64,000 nucleotides of DNA from Polytrichum commune. Taxonomy: Eukaryota; Streptophyta; Polytrichopsida; Polytrichales; Polytrichaceae. The stretch lies in assembly GCA_950295325.1 (NCBI GenBank), contig OX485806.1:1982001-2046000 (forward strand). The letters run 5' to 3'. This document shows positions 32,888 through 45,100 of the stretch, in pieces (within the stretch, counting starts at the first letter, position 1; every line of letters begins with the position of its first letter). Both the position numbers and the translations under genes were made by a program. The notes below the pieces were generated by a model, which made no database searches, had not been told where the DNA came from, and was given only the letters and a program-made list of their open reading frames with translations.

Positions 32888-35330
32888 AAGAAACTTGAAG
32901 TCCATCGCAACATGCACTTTGATGCCGAAGGTCGTAAGGTTGTGACCTTGGAAAATATAGAGGTATGCTGCACGGCATGGTACATTATACATGCAGTTTC
33001 AAAGGCAGATTTTTATAGGTTCCGGAACTACTCGCTGCAAGGATGGCGTTCTCGGTTCCATGGCAACTCTGGCACAAAGAAGCCCAGGGAGGCAACACTC
33101 CAAGCGGCTGCAACACTATCAACCATCATTATGCCATTAGCGGATGCGATGCCACACAAGACACGGACTCTGCCGTCGAGGGAAAAGGTTGTCCATATGG
33201 TTTTGCCTACAGGGACAAAATGGAAGAACATACTTATGGATGTTAATGAGGTTGGCGAAAAGACTGGATGTGGGCCGATTTCGTTGTCAAAATTGAGTGT
33301 GATCAAGAATCAATAATTTGCAGAGTACATTACGAAGAGGCCTGGGGATAAGTTTGCCAGGTGTTCTGCTTGTGAGAAATATAAGGGCCTTCGAGATGCA
33401 CATCCAATAGGGACTGAGTCGCATAATAGACATCAACGGAAATACATTGAGCATGTCAACAACCAAGAGGCACACCGTCAAGACTACTACAAGAATCGCG
33501 CATTATCGATAATGAGGCCGAATGAGGTTTTGACAATCATTCATGACAAAATGGACCATGCGAAGACTGCGTGCCCTTGTTATGCCCGGAAAATAAAGGC
33601 TACAGATGGATATTTCAAGCTCCCAATATCTGTCACAGGTTCGTTGGTTTTCATATTTTTTTTGCGAACCCACATACTCATCGTTAAGAGTTACGGATGT
33701 ACATCCGTAAGTGTTTGTTCATTTTCTTGGCCTGCTTGCGGAAAAATTGAATTTCCTCATCATAAATGATATTGGAATGTACTTCTTATTTGTATGTCTT
33801 AATTCAGGTATGATCGCACATGGCCATGTGGACGTCAAGTATGCACATTATGGCTTGGATTTCTATCCAGGCGACGCCAATCATACCGTAGGGTCTTTTG
33901 CAAAACTTCTACGAGATCTTGAGAGTCCGCCAACATCATCCTCTCGCGCTCTTTTTGTTGGATGTGGAACAACACCGATTTATAAGGCTGTGCTAGAGGG
34001 GAAAGAAGTATGTCTATCGTCACTGCAAGAACCGCCTGAACAAACCGTTCTTGCTAAACCTTTGCCTCCAACTCTATATGTGCAACTGGACAATTGTGCC
34101 AAAGACAACAAATGTCGATACGTGTTTTGTTTTTGGTCATTGCTCGTAGCCAAGGGCATTTTCAAAGAAGTGTTTGTGTCTTTTTTGATGGTTGGCCACA
34201 CGCATGATGACATTAACGCTTCATTTGGACGTTGGAGTATGAAGTTGCACGAGGAGGATTTTCCGACGATTCCTCTTCTCATGAAATCATACATGGATTT
34301 GGATAATATGCCAGTCATCCCGCATTTTATTGAAGAAGTGCCCGATTTCAAAGCGTTTATCGAACCATTCATTCTTAAGGGAGGTGACCGCTTAGTGGAC
34401 CATACCAAGGCTCAACAATTCCGATTCTATATGCGTGATGATGGTCTGCCGGCCATGCAATTCAAAGTTTTGTGCACTTCCCCAGATTGGGGTCCAGAGG
34501 AAGGGATACTCGTATGGCGCCAAAACGAAGAGGGCAAATGTATGCTACCTGATGGGGAGCCGAAGCCTTGCAAACCCAACCCCATGAGAAATGGACCAGA
34601 AATCATCAAAGGTATATCCGGATTCATCCAATATTGGAAAGAATTGTGTGAGGAAGACATCACAAGGCGTGTTCGGGATACCCACGAACCATTGATTACG
34701 TACTGGGATTGCATTCGCTCAGCATTGCTAGCACCCGATGTCGAAACACATTCATGTTTGACACAAGGTTTTTGGCCACAAAGCCGAGTGACAATCGTGG
34801 AATCTGAGGCCATGTTCTTCGACAATGGGGACATCTGTGAAGAGTTCGCAGCAGACGACCATTATGTTGGCCCAGCTCGTAATCGTCCGGCTCCATCATT
34901 TCGTGTGGCTGTTGATTGCTACGAAGGGTATATGATCCTCGTACGTCCTGGAAATGAGGAGCACCCTAAACCGATTTGGTTGGTAAAAACATTGTCATCA
35001 CCAATTTTTGTTCCAACTAGCCCAAATTTTCATCAAATTGAGGTGGAATATTGCCGTCCTAGCACCAAAGATCAAAATGTGCTCCGCACATATTTAGGGT
35101 GGGACACCAAAAAAGGTTTCAAATGGACAATGGACTCAGCATACGAACCAATATGGATAAACACAGATACCATACTTTGTGCTTGGAGACCACGGAAAGG
35201 TTCCAAATCAGAGACAATGACCATCCCCCAAAAACATATAGATTTTGCCAAAGACAACTTGGTACGTATTGCTGCTGCAAAAAACGATGTCGAGAATGGA
35301 AATGAAGCTGAAGATGAAGATGGAGAATGA
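32888..35330 (+). pseudogene. DUF7869-type transposase, main part, one nonsense codon and one intron
   Basis: Coding sense resumes near 32888 (KLEVHRNMHFDAEGRKV) in one frame with an in-frame TAA at 33314, then continues (FAEYITKRPGDKFARCSAC). An intron at 33639-33807 has GT-AG ends and restores phase, giving SVTG then MIAHGHVDVKYAHYG. The catalytic region then reads YVQLDNCAKDNK (Asp, about 34076) and FLMVGHTHDDINASFGRW (about 34185), the hallmark of DUF7869-like RNase-H-fold proteins. A long C-terminal domain ends with KHIDFAKDNL and an acidic tail before TGA at 35328. The last exon is open for more than 500 codons, so decay is slight. With the N-terminal piece at 28070 this makes one transposase split by the insert. 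Confidence 0.7.
33691..33710. repeat. Perfect 20-base palindrome in the transposase intron
   Basis: TTACGGATGTACATCCGTAA is a perfect palindrome of the same family as the array at 26.9-27.3 kb, differing in the centre. Two imperfect relatives (TTTACGGATGTGGAATCC, TTTACAGATGTGGAGTCC) lie downstream of the gene near 35470 and 35540. Confidence 0.85.
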
Positions 35331-36958
35331 TATTGACGTAGGGTTGGACCACAATTATTTGAAATGTGTCTTGGTTTTTCATGAAATATATGACATTGGG
35401 GTCGAATACTATATTAGACACATTTTATAGCAATTTTATAGATTACAATTATATATCATGATTGTATTGATTTACGGATGTGGAATCCAACTTCACATGC
35501 GCTATCAAATGTTTTTTATATGTTTGTGTTTTTATATGTTTACAGATGTGGAGTCCAAACTATATAATTATATTGCAGATGTTAATTTGCAATTTCTTAT
35601 ACACACTGTCAAATTATTTTAATATTGTTGCGTTTGGGATGTGCCGTTCAATTCACCCACAATTGGCTAAGATGTTATGTTTGGGATACGCATCCAAGAG
35701 TCCCTAGATATAAAATCAGATTTCTATTTATAGATTCGTTAATTTGTTCAATACAAAATCAAAAATACAAAATAATTGTGAATTTGTGACATTGGAATAT
35801 TGTGTTGGCGTAGTTTTGATTATCCCCCAAATAATTACTATATTTAGAAACATATATATTCATCACATATGGATCTTTCGAACATTATGTTGCCATTGTT
35901 CCCCATGTTCCCTACGTTCACAATATTCGCATCCGAAACTACGGGTCCAATTTATTTTGAGACTTTCCAAAGTTTCCAATTAACGAATATAGTGTTTGTA
36001 CTAGAAGCATGTACCATGCAAGTCATGCGTAATTTTAATATAATTTTAATATTTCTTTGAAAATTTTCCATTGACGTCCTAGATTTAGATATGCCCTTCA
36101 ATTGCAATGCTGAAATTTCAGAGCCCTTCAAAACAAAATTCATATGAGGGCTTCAATTTTGAGCACTGGCACTAATCATTCTTTGCGTAAGGTTGTCAAC
36201 CTTTTACCACACTTCCTTGTCAAGATCTTAAGCAAAGTTTGGTGGTTTATGAAGAATTACAAGCCCACGATAGGAACTATGTATATATATTTCAAATGAA
36301 CAATGGTTCATTATATATAAGTGAGCCCGACCATGAGCTTCACTAAACACTATATTAAACATTTTGGGACTTTTGGGAGTCCCAAAATTGCAAAATAGGT
36401 ACACTTTGGCCCAAAGGGAACATGGGAACGTTTAGGGGAACAGGTAAAGGAACGTGAAAGGGAACTTGTTTGGGAACATGGGAACATGCGTGGGAACTTC
36501 ATCGGGAACGACAACACGTGGGGAGGAACTTCTTGTTGGGACCGTGTTTGGGTGCATGGGAACGACTCGGAGGATTCCTTGCACAAGGTGAGTTATGGAT
36601 ATGGGAACAATATATGGATTGGGTAATACTTATATCCATGCCTGCCTCCATAACATGCATCATGTACACCGCTTACATACAATACTGATAATATTCATTA
36701 TTAGGTGCCACAATACAACATTACACTGCACATATGGAGACATGATATGCATGACACATCTTTGAAAAGCCTTACATTAAGGTTGTGTGTACACCACACA
36801 TGAAGGTATGTCAATGGTCGCAATGTGCACGTAAAGCAATATTGCGAGTATGAACAAAAAATACTTCCTTTGGATTTGCGACCGGCCGCCCTATCACCTA
36901 ACAAAAAATACACCGAGCACGTTTGTCCTCTCTAATTCCGTGTGCCCCGTGTCTTTGA
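35331..36958. other. AT-rich region with GGGAAC/GTTCCC clusters; no gene
   Basis: GTTCCC occurs in a small cluster near 35895-35912 on the plus strand. GGGAAC then occurs about ten times at 36415-36560, often as GGGAACATGGGAAC. The remainder is AT-rich with no supported gene. Confidence 0.5.
36410..36565 (+). repeat. GGGAAC motif cluster
   Basis: About ten copies of GGGAAC in 150 bases at irregular 8-20 base spacing. The same hexamer is clustered in reverse orientation near 16590-16640 and 35895-35912. It sits next to the minus-strand transposase fragment at 36959-37370, so it may be its subterminal repeat. Confidence 0.75.
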
Positions 36959-37370
36959 TCACCGGGAAGGGCGTCCCCTGGACTTTCGTCTGCCACTTGC
37001 TTGTCCATGGATTCCTTGTTGCGAACTAGATTCCCCGACGTCTACCCCAGCCACCCTCCTTCCCCGCTCTGCTGTTGAACAACGTCGAAGATTATCTTTG
37101 GCAAATCCAATTTGCTCTGGTGGAATAATAACCTTTAAGGGCTCAACATCTTGATGTTCTGGCAGAGGCCAAGCTGCCAAAATGCAATCGATTGGTTGCC
37201 AATCAGGAATGGAGTATTTCAAATCATGTTTCCACTTGAAGTTGGGGTTTGAGTCCCAGCCATTCCACTTCTTTGATAGGTCTCTGGCGGTTAAAGTGGG
37301 AGTGAACCATTGAATGTACAAGAATTTGACGTGGATGCTCTCCCGTGATTGTCTAACTAACCTAGAAGAT
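36959..37370 (-). pseudogene. C-terminal fragment of a second DUF7869-type transposase
   Basis: On the minus strand an open stretch reads ESIHVKFLYIQWFTP, then WDSNPNFKWKHDLKYSI, DCILAAWPLPEH and IPPEQIGFAKDNL, ending in a basic tail (GRRKSRGRPSR). It aligns by eye with the C-terminus of the plus-strand gene at about 35090-35270 (LGWDTKKGFKWTMD, DTILCAWRPR, IPQKHIDFAKDNL). It is clearly a different subfamily. Only the last 130 or so residues remain. No catalytic motifs are found upstream at 37.4-38 kb, so this is a relic. Confidence 0.65.
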
Positions 37371-39034
37371 TGTTCCTAGTTAAATGTCCACTTAGGGTGA
37401 GCGGCTAACATTAATGATCCTAATAGATTCTCCTATGTGATTATTGACTATTAGAATTAGCAAAGACCTTGCCACGTATAATTTGAGGTTTCTACAGTTT
37501 AGCAATAGTACCATCAACGATCTTCACGATGATCTAATCTTTGAAATAAATTTCCATACAAAAAGTTTATTGTCATCGAATACTTTCTCATTATTAAGCT
37601 TCTTCAAAATTGTATTGATGATAACAAGCAATCTTGAATTGCAAAAACTATTCTAGTTGCAATGAGCCCATAACCTAATGTAGAATAATGTCGGTGTCAC
37701 AAGTATCTGTGAGATAGAATAGCTTTGTTTGAATTGAAATTTTACTGAAGTGCTAAGTGGTATAATAATCAGTCTCCTACAAAATATAAATATTCTATAT
37801 TCCTACACTTCATACTCATATCATTATGCTATGCATTGCCATACCTTATAAAAGGTGGCTCTTACAACTTCCCATGCCTAGTATATTACATGCAAAAGAT
37901 ACACATAGATATGCTTGTGATGCATGTATCCTAGTGTTGACCTACTTCCTCTAGAAGGTTTCCGCATGAATATCTAACTAACAACTACATTAAATATGAT
38001 ATTTAGCACCATATAGTATCTTAATATGTCACTATGGTAACTTTTCGGACAACAATTCTTATAAATAAGTCAACAAATACTGTCATAGATGATGGATGAA
38101 TTCATTCATTGGCCAAAACCCTACCTTCTCTTGTTAGCAACTTGTGATGAAATATTGTCACGGATGATTGAAATTTGGATAAGTCATGGTAAGTGACAGT
38201 AATTGCAACACTGTAAATCTTTAATCCCTAAAAAATTTACAAGGAATGACAAATAATGTTGGTTTCACATCTAGTGTTGGTGACACTATACTGTAATATA
38301 CAATTAGTATTGAGGAAGACAATTAGAATTGGTGACACTAAATATCATATTTAGTGTAGTTTAACGCTAATGATTGGATGAACGTCATAGTAACATGATT
38401 ATGTTCATCACCTTTGAAGCTGCTAACACATTTTGGATTTGTTGAAGTTCTTTAGTCTTGGGCTCCTTCAAACTCACGTCCTGCAAGACTTGTCATCCAA
38501 GACTGTGGACACCAACCCGATTCTTCTACAACACCACAACATTCTCAAGCAATCCAAAGATAATAAGGGTGAGTTTCCATGTAGGTCACTTGCCCACTGG
38601 ATTTTAGTGTGAAGGACAAATCCGCCCAAACATAGAGGGAATTTAGTGGGGTAGGGTTCATATGTGCCGATTAGCTACTCCCATCTTCTCATATCTCGGA
38701 TCACCTTCTAACCTCCTCAGCCATGTTAAAACCTCCTCCTTTTAGAACCGGTCTTCAATCCTTCGGTGACCAGCACTTGTAAGTCAACGCTTCTTTAATG
38801 GATGCATGAAAATCTAGCAGTTTGTGTCCACAACCCTCCACATTCTAGTGGACCGCCAAAATTTGCATGGATGATAGCTTGTGCTTAACTACATGCGAAC
38901 ACCGCTGACCGACTATTTTGTAGAACTAGTGGACAAGTGACCTACATGGAAACTCAACCTGAGAGAGTGGCAGGGGTATCCCCGTGCATAGGCCAAGTAA
39001 GCTCGCATCTCAACAAGCCGCAATGCATTGTATT
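37371..39034. other. Intergenic, no gene seen
   Basis: AT-rich to about 38.4 kb, then less so. Short frames only. I see no motif, repeat or RNA gene that I can support. Confidence 0.4.
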
Positions 39035-39813
39035 CAGTTTACCCTCTATAAATTTTGACCCTCGGGAGTGGATCAAAGTTAACATTTATAGAGGTGTTAA
39101 CAATTAACAATTATAAAATTACTTTTTTGAGCAATATACAAATCTTAACATTTATAAATGTAAGCAATTATGAAGAGTCCTTGTGAGAGAATACCATTCA
39201 TAAAATTGCAAACCCAATCAAAACTTTATTCAATATCAAGTTTACAAATCACGGGTGAAGTATGAATCAATGGTTCTTTGGTGAGATTCATATGCATGCA
39301 CAACTTGCAAATATTTCTCAATCTGCACCAACAAACCCACATACTTGGACACATCACATGAACGTGATTCCATGTACCTTCTAATGGTACCAAAACTAGA
39401 TTGCAAGTCACTATAAGATGGAATGGGTTCCACCTCACACTCCTCTCCCTCACAATCATCATCTGAGACATTAGAAGTCCCACCAATAGAGCCTAAAGCA
39501 TCCCATACATCCTCTTCGGTGACCTCATATGGATTGTTCAAATCAAAGTCTAATTCGTATTGCACATATTATCGCCCTAACGCATGGTGAGAGAGAGAGG
39601 AATGTAACTGGATGTGTAGTTTTTATCATTCATATTATGGTTGTATTTCATTCGTTAACATTTATAGAGTCAAATTTACAAAGAAGGGAGTACCATTTTG
39701 TTAACAGTTAACACGTTTAACATTTATAGTGTGCAATATGTGGGGAGTAGAAGAAAGTTAACATTTAGAGAGGGTTAACACTTATAGGTGTAACATTTAT
39801 AGAGGGTGGACTG
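39035..39813 (-). mobile_element. Degenerate pogo/Tigger-like DNA transposon
   Basis: The left end (39035-39058) and the inverted right end (39790-39813) share CAGTnnACCCTCTATAAAT, about 20 of 24 bases alike. CAGT-initial terminal repeats are typical of pogo/Tigger elements. AACATTTATAGAGG-like motifs recur just inside both ends. The body holds a transposase C-terminal fragment on the minus strand. A TA target duplication is not visible next to the ends as I place them. Confidence 0.6.
39242..39565 (-). pseudogene. Pogo/Tigger-type transposase C-terminal fragment
   Basis: A 107-codon open frame contains acidic sequence (EEDVWDALGSIGG, VSDDDCEGEE) followed by a helical tail reading SSFGTIRRYMESRSCD, LLVQIEKYLQVVHA and QRTIDSYF. 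An acidic segment, paired helices and a terminal Q-x-T/x-I-DSFF-like motif mark the C-terminus of pogo/Tigger DDE transposases. The DDE core is absent, so the element was deleted internally. The apparent ATG is not a native start. Confidence 0.5.
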
Positions 39814-41249
39814 CTTTTTTTAGTTATCCACCCGCGCTCCAGAATAACAGACTTAGCAGAAAGTCAGGTGCCACGGAGATAACTAAAGCGAAAACAACAA
39901 CTACAACGTTTATCCACAATGAGGTCAGGTTGAAGTGCACGAAGTACCAACTCTCAGCATATGGTGCAGACATTCTTACTATACAACAAGTCAATTTAAG
40001 ACAGTACCCGAATTTGTTAAGCTGTGTGCATCATCGCTCCAGATCTCACTAAGAAAACTGCGAGCAGCATTCTACAGATATTGCACACGAATATTACTAA
40101 TCCTACAATGTTTTACTACTCCAACCAGCGTACTTGTGGGATACTGGACTTAGTCTTTATCATGATATAATCTGATTGTTACTTAGGATGAATTGTCTTC
40201 CCACGGCCGCAACTTCTGCACTAGCGAACATCATTCCTGCTGTTCTCCACGTAGAGAACACTGAAAGGCTCCACAAAATGTAATGATGCGCATGACATAA
40301 CTGTAGCCTTCAGGTTGTTCTGGTTGGTCGTTAGTCGGTTTCAACTTTTTGTATCCAGTCGGAAACGACTAGATTGTCTCCAAAGTTAAATTGTATGTAC
40401 TCTTCTCTGATCGAATCACTACAGATCAGTAATTCGACTTTCCTGTCATCAGGGAGGTCCACTGCCATTATGTTTGAAAATACCTACAACCATCGAAACA
40501 TCTACAATTACACCCTGCTACAGTAAAAAAGGGAATATAATTATTCGTTTCATCAATCCTATTATAAAGGGAACACACTGTTACCTGAAATCCAGGGTTG
40601 TCGGTAATACACTTGCAACGCCCCACTGCGAATTACTGCCAAGTTCAATATTGTTTTCTGAGATTCCATCCACTCTTCACCAACATCATGGCTCAAAACA
40701 GAATGTACCAAAGGAATGCAGAAATTCGTCCCTTCTACACCGGCTAAAACCAACAACAAACTGAACCAGGTCAACCATAAGCGAAAACCTTCGAATTCCC
40801 ATTTCAGATTGACCATGCACGGATCAACAGAAGACCCGTGACTTATACTTAGATTACTCCCTACGAATTTGAACTGGCGGCTTCACATAAAGAGTCAAAA
40901 TTTGGGGAATTCGGTAACTTGTGCATGACAAATGGCTGGCAGACGATAAGGACAGTGAAACAGTTATCTTCGGAGGAACGAAAAATAACCTCCAAGCAGT
41001 TGGAGTTGTCGGTGTCGCAAAACGTCCTGTGATGGAGGAGCATGTCAAACCTGTAGCCTGCAGAAGGTTGACTGAAATCAGTATTTAGTGGAACCTCAAC
41101 TTTTCATTCTCTCATTCTCACATTCTAATCGCTTCAAGTTCTGACGACCTCCTCGGCTCTTTTTGTTTCCATTGATCACACATTTGCTAGCTGTTGCTTC
41201 GAATCAAGATAGCCCCACTTGCTGCAGATCATTGCAAAGTCTATCAAGT
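39814..41249. other. Region with coding potential on both strands, unresolved
   Basis: On the minus strand, 41055-40865 is open and bounded by CTGCAG upstream and a GTAGGG donor. It encodes a peptide with YRFDMLLHHRTFCDTD and LIVCQPFVMHKLPNSPNF. Open stretches follow at 40800-40600 (KTILNLAVIRSGALQVYYR) and 40470-40335 (DLPDDRKVELLICSDSIREE, ending in a stop). These look like exons of a minus-strand gene but do not join in phase in the ways I tried. The plus strand of 40862-41024 is also open (FGEFGNLCMTNGWQTIRTVK). I recognise neither product. It could be a decayed gene. Confidence 0.3.
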
Positions 41250-42167
41250 ATGGATAGAGCTGGACACTTGAAGATCAACGACTCGTTTCTGAATGTCATC
41301 CCAGAAACCCCCGAGAATGGTACATTTGCACCGCCTGATGGAGACCATCCTGACTTTAAGAGCTGCGCCGTACCTGTGCATCCTACTCCGGTAATTTCAT
41401 TTCCAGAACCAAAGCATCGATGCAGAACTTACCCCTGTCCAATTTGCGGCGGCGCTGGAGACTCGAGTGATCATCAGCTCGACACCAACATCAGCAAGGT
41501 CGACAATATTTATCAGATTCAACAGCTGCAGCAGCCTTTACCTCAAGGAACAGCTCATTTGGAGAGCGTTGCAGCTACTACAGTGCGGCATCCTAGTCCG
41601 ATGATTTCATTCCCAGAACCAACACATCGATGTAGAACTTGGCCTTGTCCTGTATGCGGAGCTGGGTATTCCATGATGATGAGCTACGAGCAGCTCATTA
41701 ATCCAAAGCAGCAGCTTTTACCTCTGAGTCTACACCAAGAAGGTACCGGTCATTCGCAAGGGTTGATTTCATCTGCCCCAGTGCATCCTCCAACTCCAAT
41801 TTCATTTCCAGAGCCACAACATCGATGCAGAACTTGGCCTTGTCCTGTATGCGGAGCTGGGTATGCCATGAAGATGAGCTACGAGCAGCTCATTCATCCA
41901 AAGCGGCAGCTTTTACCTCTGAATCACCAAGAAGGTACCGGTCATTCGCAAGGGTTAATTTCATCTGCCCCAGTGCATCCTCCAACTCCAATTTCATTTC
42001 CAGAGCCACAACATCGATGCAGAACCTTCCCTTGTCCTGTATGCGGCGAGGCTGGAGATGATCAGCATCAGCTCATTACCAACAGTAACCTATTCATGAA
42101 TCATCATCAGCAGCAGTCTGATGATTTGTCTCATCTTTTCCAAAGAGCGATCCAGTGTTGCAGTTGA
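41250..42167 (+). CDS. HxCx4Cx2C repeat protein, 305 aa
   Basis: An intronless frame runs from ATG 41250 to TGA 42165-42167. The protein contains four copies of a compact motif, SFPEPxHRCRT(W/Y/F)PCP(V/I)CG, beginning at His 56, 126, 191 and 255. The spacing H-x-C-x4-C-x2-C is invariant and could bind one zinc ion per copy. Linkers are rich in Gln, His, Pro and Ser (YEQLIxPKxQLLPL, EGTGHSQGLISS). Copies 2-4 are 192-195 bases apart and copies 3 and 4 are nearly identical in DNA, so the array grew recently. There is no signal peptide or membrane segment, so a soluble protein is likely. I recognise no named family. A shorter relative lies on the same strand at 48078. The frame is open upstream to 41163 without ATG, so a spliced upstream exon is possible. 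The function is unknown. Zinc binding is inference. Confidence 0.65.
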   Translation: MDRAGHLKINDSFLNVIPETPENGTFAPPDGDHPDFKSCAVPVHPTPVISFPEPKHRCRTYPCPICGGAGDSSDHQLDTNISKVDNIYQIQQLQQPLPQGTAHLESVAATTVRHPSPMISFPEPTHRCRTWPCPVCGAGYSMMMSYEQLINPKQQLLPLSLHQEGTGHSQGLISSAPVHPPTPISFPEPQHRCRTWPCPVCGAGYAMKMSYEQLIHPKRQLLPLNHQEGTGHSQGLISSAPVHPPTPISFPEPQHRCRTFPCPVCGEAGDDQHQLITNSNLFMNHHQQQSDDLSHLFQRAIQCCS

Positions 42168-45100
42168 GTGCATCATCAGGCGTCACAATATTTCAAATTT
42201 GATGAAGCCCATCACAGGCTCTTGATCCACCCCGGCTTCACATTCCATTGATGTCAAAGTTTGTGCAGAGGTTGTACATAACAAATAATCCCTCATTCTT
42301 CTGTATATAGTTCGCCGGATACTTTCTGTAGTTTGTATCATTTACTTTGACTTATTCTACCAATTATAATGCAGTCAGCAGCATACTCGAGAGATAATTC
42401 GACATGTCTTTCGACCATGCACGCAGTAAATTGTGCACCTATGTAGACTTCATGCCTGTTACCAGATAAGATGAATTGTCAATAAGATGAAATTTGAATA
42501 AAACGCAGGTTTTTGGATATAGTTGTCTACGAAGGTATGAAAATTCATTGTTTACAAAGTTACTCTGCCTTCGGGTCCTAGAATTATTGTCAATGGAGAC
42601 GATATAGTCGAATGTATCATACTCAGTAGAAATTTTATCCTAGACTTCATTTTCATTTTACTTCTCCTTATTTTTTTCTATGACAATTTCTCTTTGTTGG
42701 TAGTACAAAATCGCCCATGCATTTGTGTTTTTCAGGAGAAACCAATAGGACTTTGCCAATGATAAAAAGCTGATTTATATTGTTTCACCTTCAAACCTAG
42801 TATGGGTGTATATGTGTATGTAAGAAGTTCTACTCCTAAACATTTCACAAGAATGATAGTTCTAAAGCTCACCATCCAACTTGGAGACACAGACATAAAA
42901 TATATACTTAGTATGATCGCAGAGATATTTTTAAAAGTCTATTAAAGGCTTCCATCTATGATGATGTCCTCAACACATTTGATGTCTAAGGTGGGGTGTC
43001 AACATCCTCCTCTATCGTAGATCGAATTCAAGGCTTTCTTGACACCTTCAAGGCATGAGCTTGGCTTAGTTGATCATGATGCTTAGGGTCTCACCCTTCT
43101 TGGGATTGTTTGATTGCACTGCATGCACCAAGAGAGTTGCTCCACTTGTTTTTGGGTCTTGGTGCCTTGACACATGTTTTGAACAATGAAATTAAAACAA
43201 TTTCCCCAAAGACAAAAAATCAATTATATATACATATATATTGGAACAATCATGCATCTTAAGTAAGCTCAAATATCATACAAGCTTAGGTTACTTATTC
43301 CCATTTTTGGCACAATGGTATGGTTCCACTTTATGCACCCATGAGAACTACCCCTCCCTCTTTCTTAGGTCCATGTACCCTTGTATGTTCTAATGGCAAT
43401 GACTTATTTAATAAATTTCTTTTTCTTTTAAAAAAAATAATTATCACAAACTCATGGACGCCACATACATTTCAAAACATTGGTTTCAAAATACTTGGCT
43501 TCAAAGTTGGTCCCTCTTTTATTGGGTAGATTCATCCATTTTGAACTCCTATCCAAGACGATGATTTCCAATCATAGTTGAAAACAAAGTCATTTTTAAC
43601 CAAATAAAAAGGGTCCAAACCAACCTTGAAACCAAGCTCTTCAAGATAATGCAATGTGTTAAGGCCAAAACTATTTTACATAGGCCCACCAAACTCCATT
43701 TGGAAATTGGCGTTTTTAAATGTGTGTTGCCTTGATTCAACTAGTTGCTTACCCCAAACTTCTAATCAACAAATGTCAAATTCATTGGCATATAGTTGAT
43801 GCGCAAAACCAGTCTATAAACAAGAATTGTATTCACATGAAACGTGCAATGCTTTATTGATTCAATCATTTTTATTGAAGTGCTACATACACTCTATAAA
43901 TGTAATCAATAAACTAGTTGACTACCGTGCAATGAATCACTGCAACGAATACTTTCTAACAAAGGTGTTGTCGAAGCTTAATATCATGTACCTGAGAGAC
44001 AGAAGAGCGAAAGTCATGAAACATCAATTCAAACTTAGTCCGATACAGGTGTCACTAATCCGACATAAACTACTGAGTTGGCATCTCAAACATCTGACGT
44101 GGCAGTGAACAGGTCATGGTAGACCAGACCAGTCATCAACACTCCCACTTGAATATACTGTAGACTTGAATACGCATTCTTGTCATACTTGAACTTCCCT
44201 GTGCACATGTGGCAGCTACAGAAGAAAGACAATTCACTGACTGATCAGATGTTTCTTGGCAATTGGATCGATCTAATGCGCTGCCAACCTTCGTGAGACG
44301 TTCTCCTCCGGAGTACCTCGACCTACTAGAGCTGTCGGTAATTATACAACACGTCACACATGGAGGAGTTGACATTCATATAAGGTACACAGATTCATCA
44401 TACTGCACCGACTCCATTCATGGAATATGGATGTAACACATGCATGAGCGCAGAATGTCAACTGCTTATTTCATTAGTCCTCGACTCATCGACGTCCGTG
44501 ACCGGGCTGCCACCAAGACCGATCGTTGTTGGGGCTGGAAATTATTAACCGACCGTCTGCATTCGCAACATGAGTCTGGTGGAGTCGGGGGCTCCTAGTT
44601 ATGGTTTACGGTTCCGCACATGATACAAACAAAGTGAACGATTTACCCCCACCCGTGACCTGTGCCTCCAAGGTTTTTCAGTCTCAGATAGTGAATCTGC
44701 GTGGCACCTGATCGAGTCATCTCCAGTCTCCGAAATTTCTTGCTTCGGAAGCAACCCCAGAAGCAGCCGTGGTCCGGATTTTTATGCTGTAGTGTACTTC
44801 CTGCTGCGGCTGTTCATAGATTACTTGTGATTCTTAATGAGTTGCCACATGGCAGTCCTATATTGACTGAGACCCACCTGAATCCCACGTGGAAATTGCT
44901 CTGCAGATGAAACCAGGAGGAACCTTACAGGTAACCTTAATTTCTTGCTGATCTTCGAGTTCTTCGAATTTCAGTGTCTGAATCCGGAAGAGAAGAAACA
45001 TAGTCTCGCTGGCATTCCTGGGAATTGCTTCTACAACAAGCTTTGCAAATTCTGGGAAGTTCTGCAAGAACGGGTGGTCTGATCAGGTTGGCAATTATAC

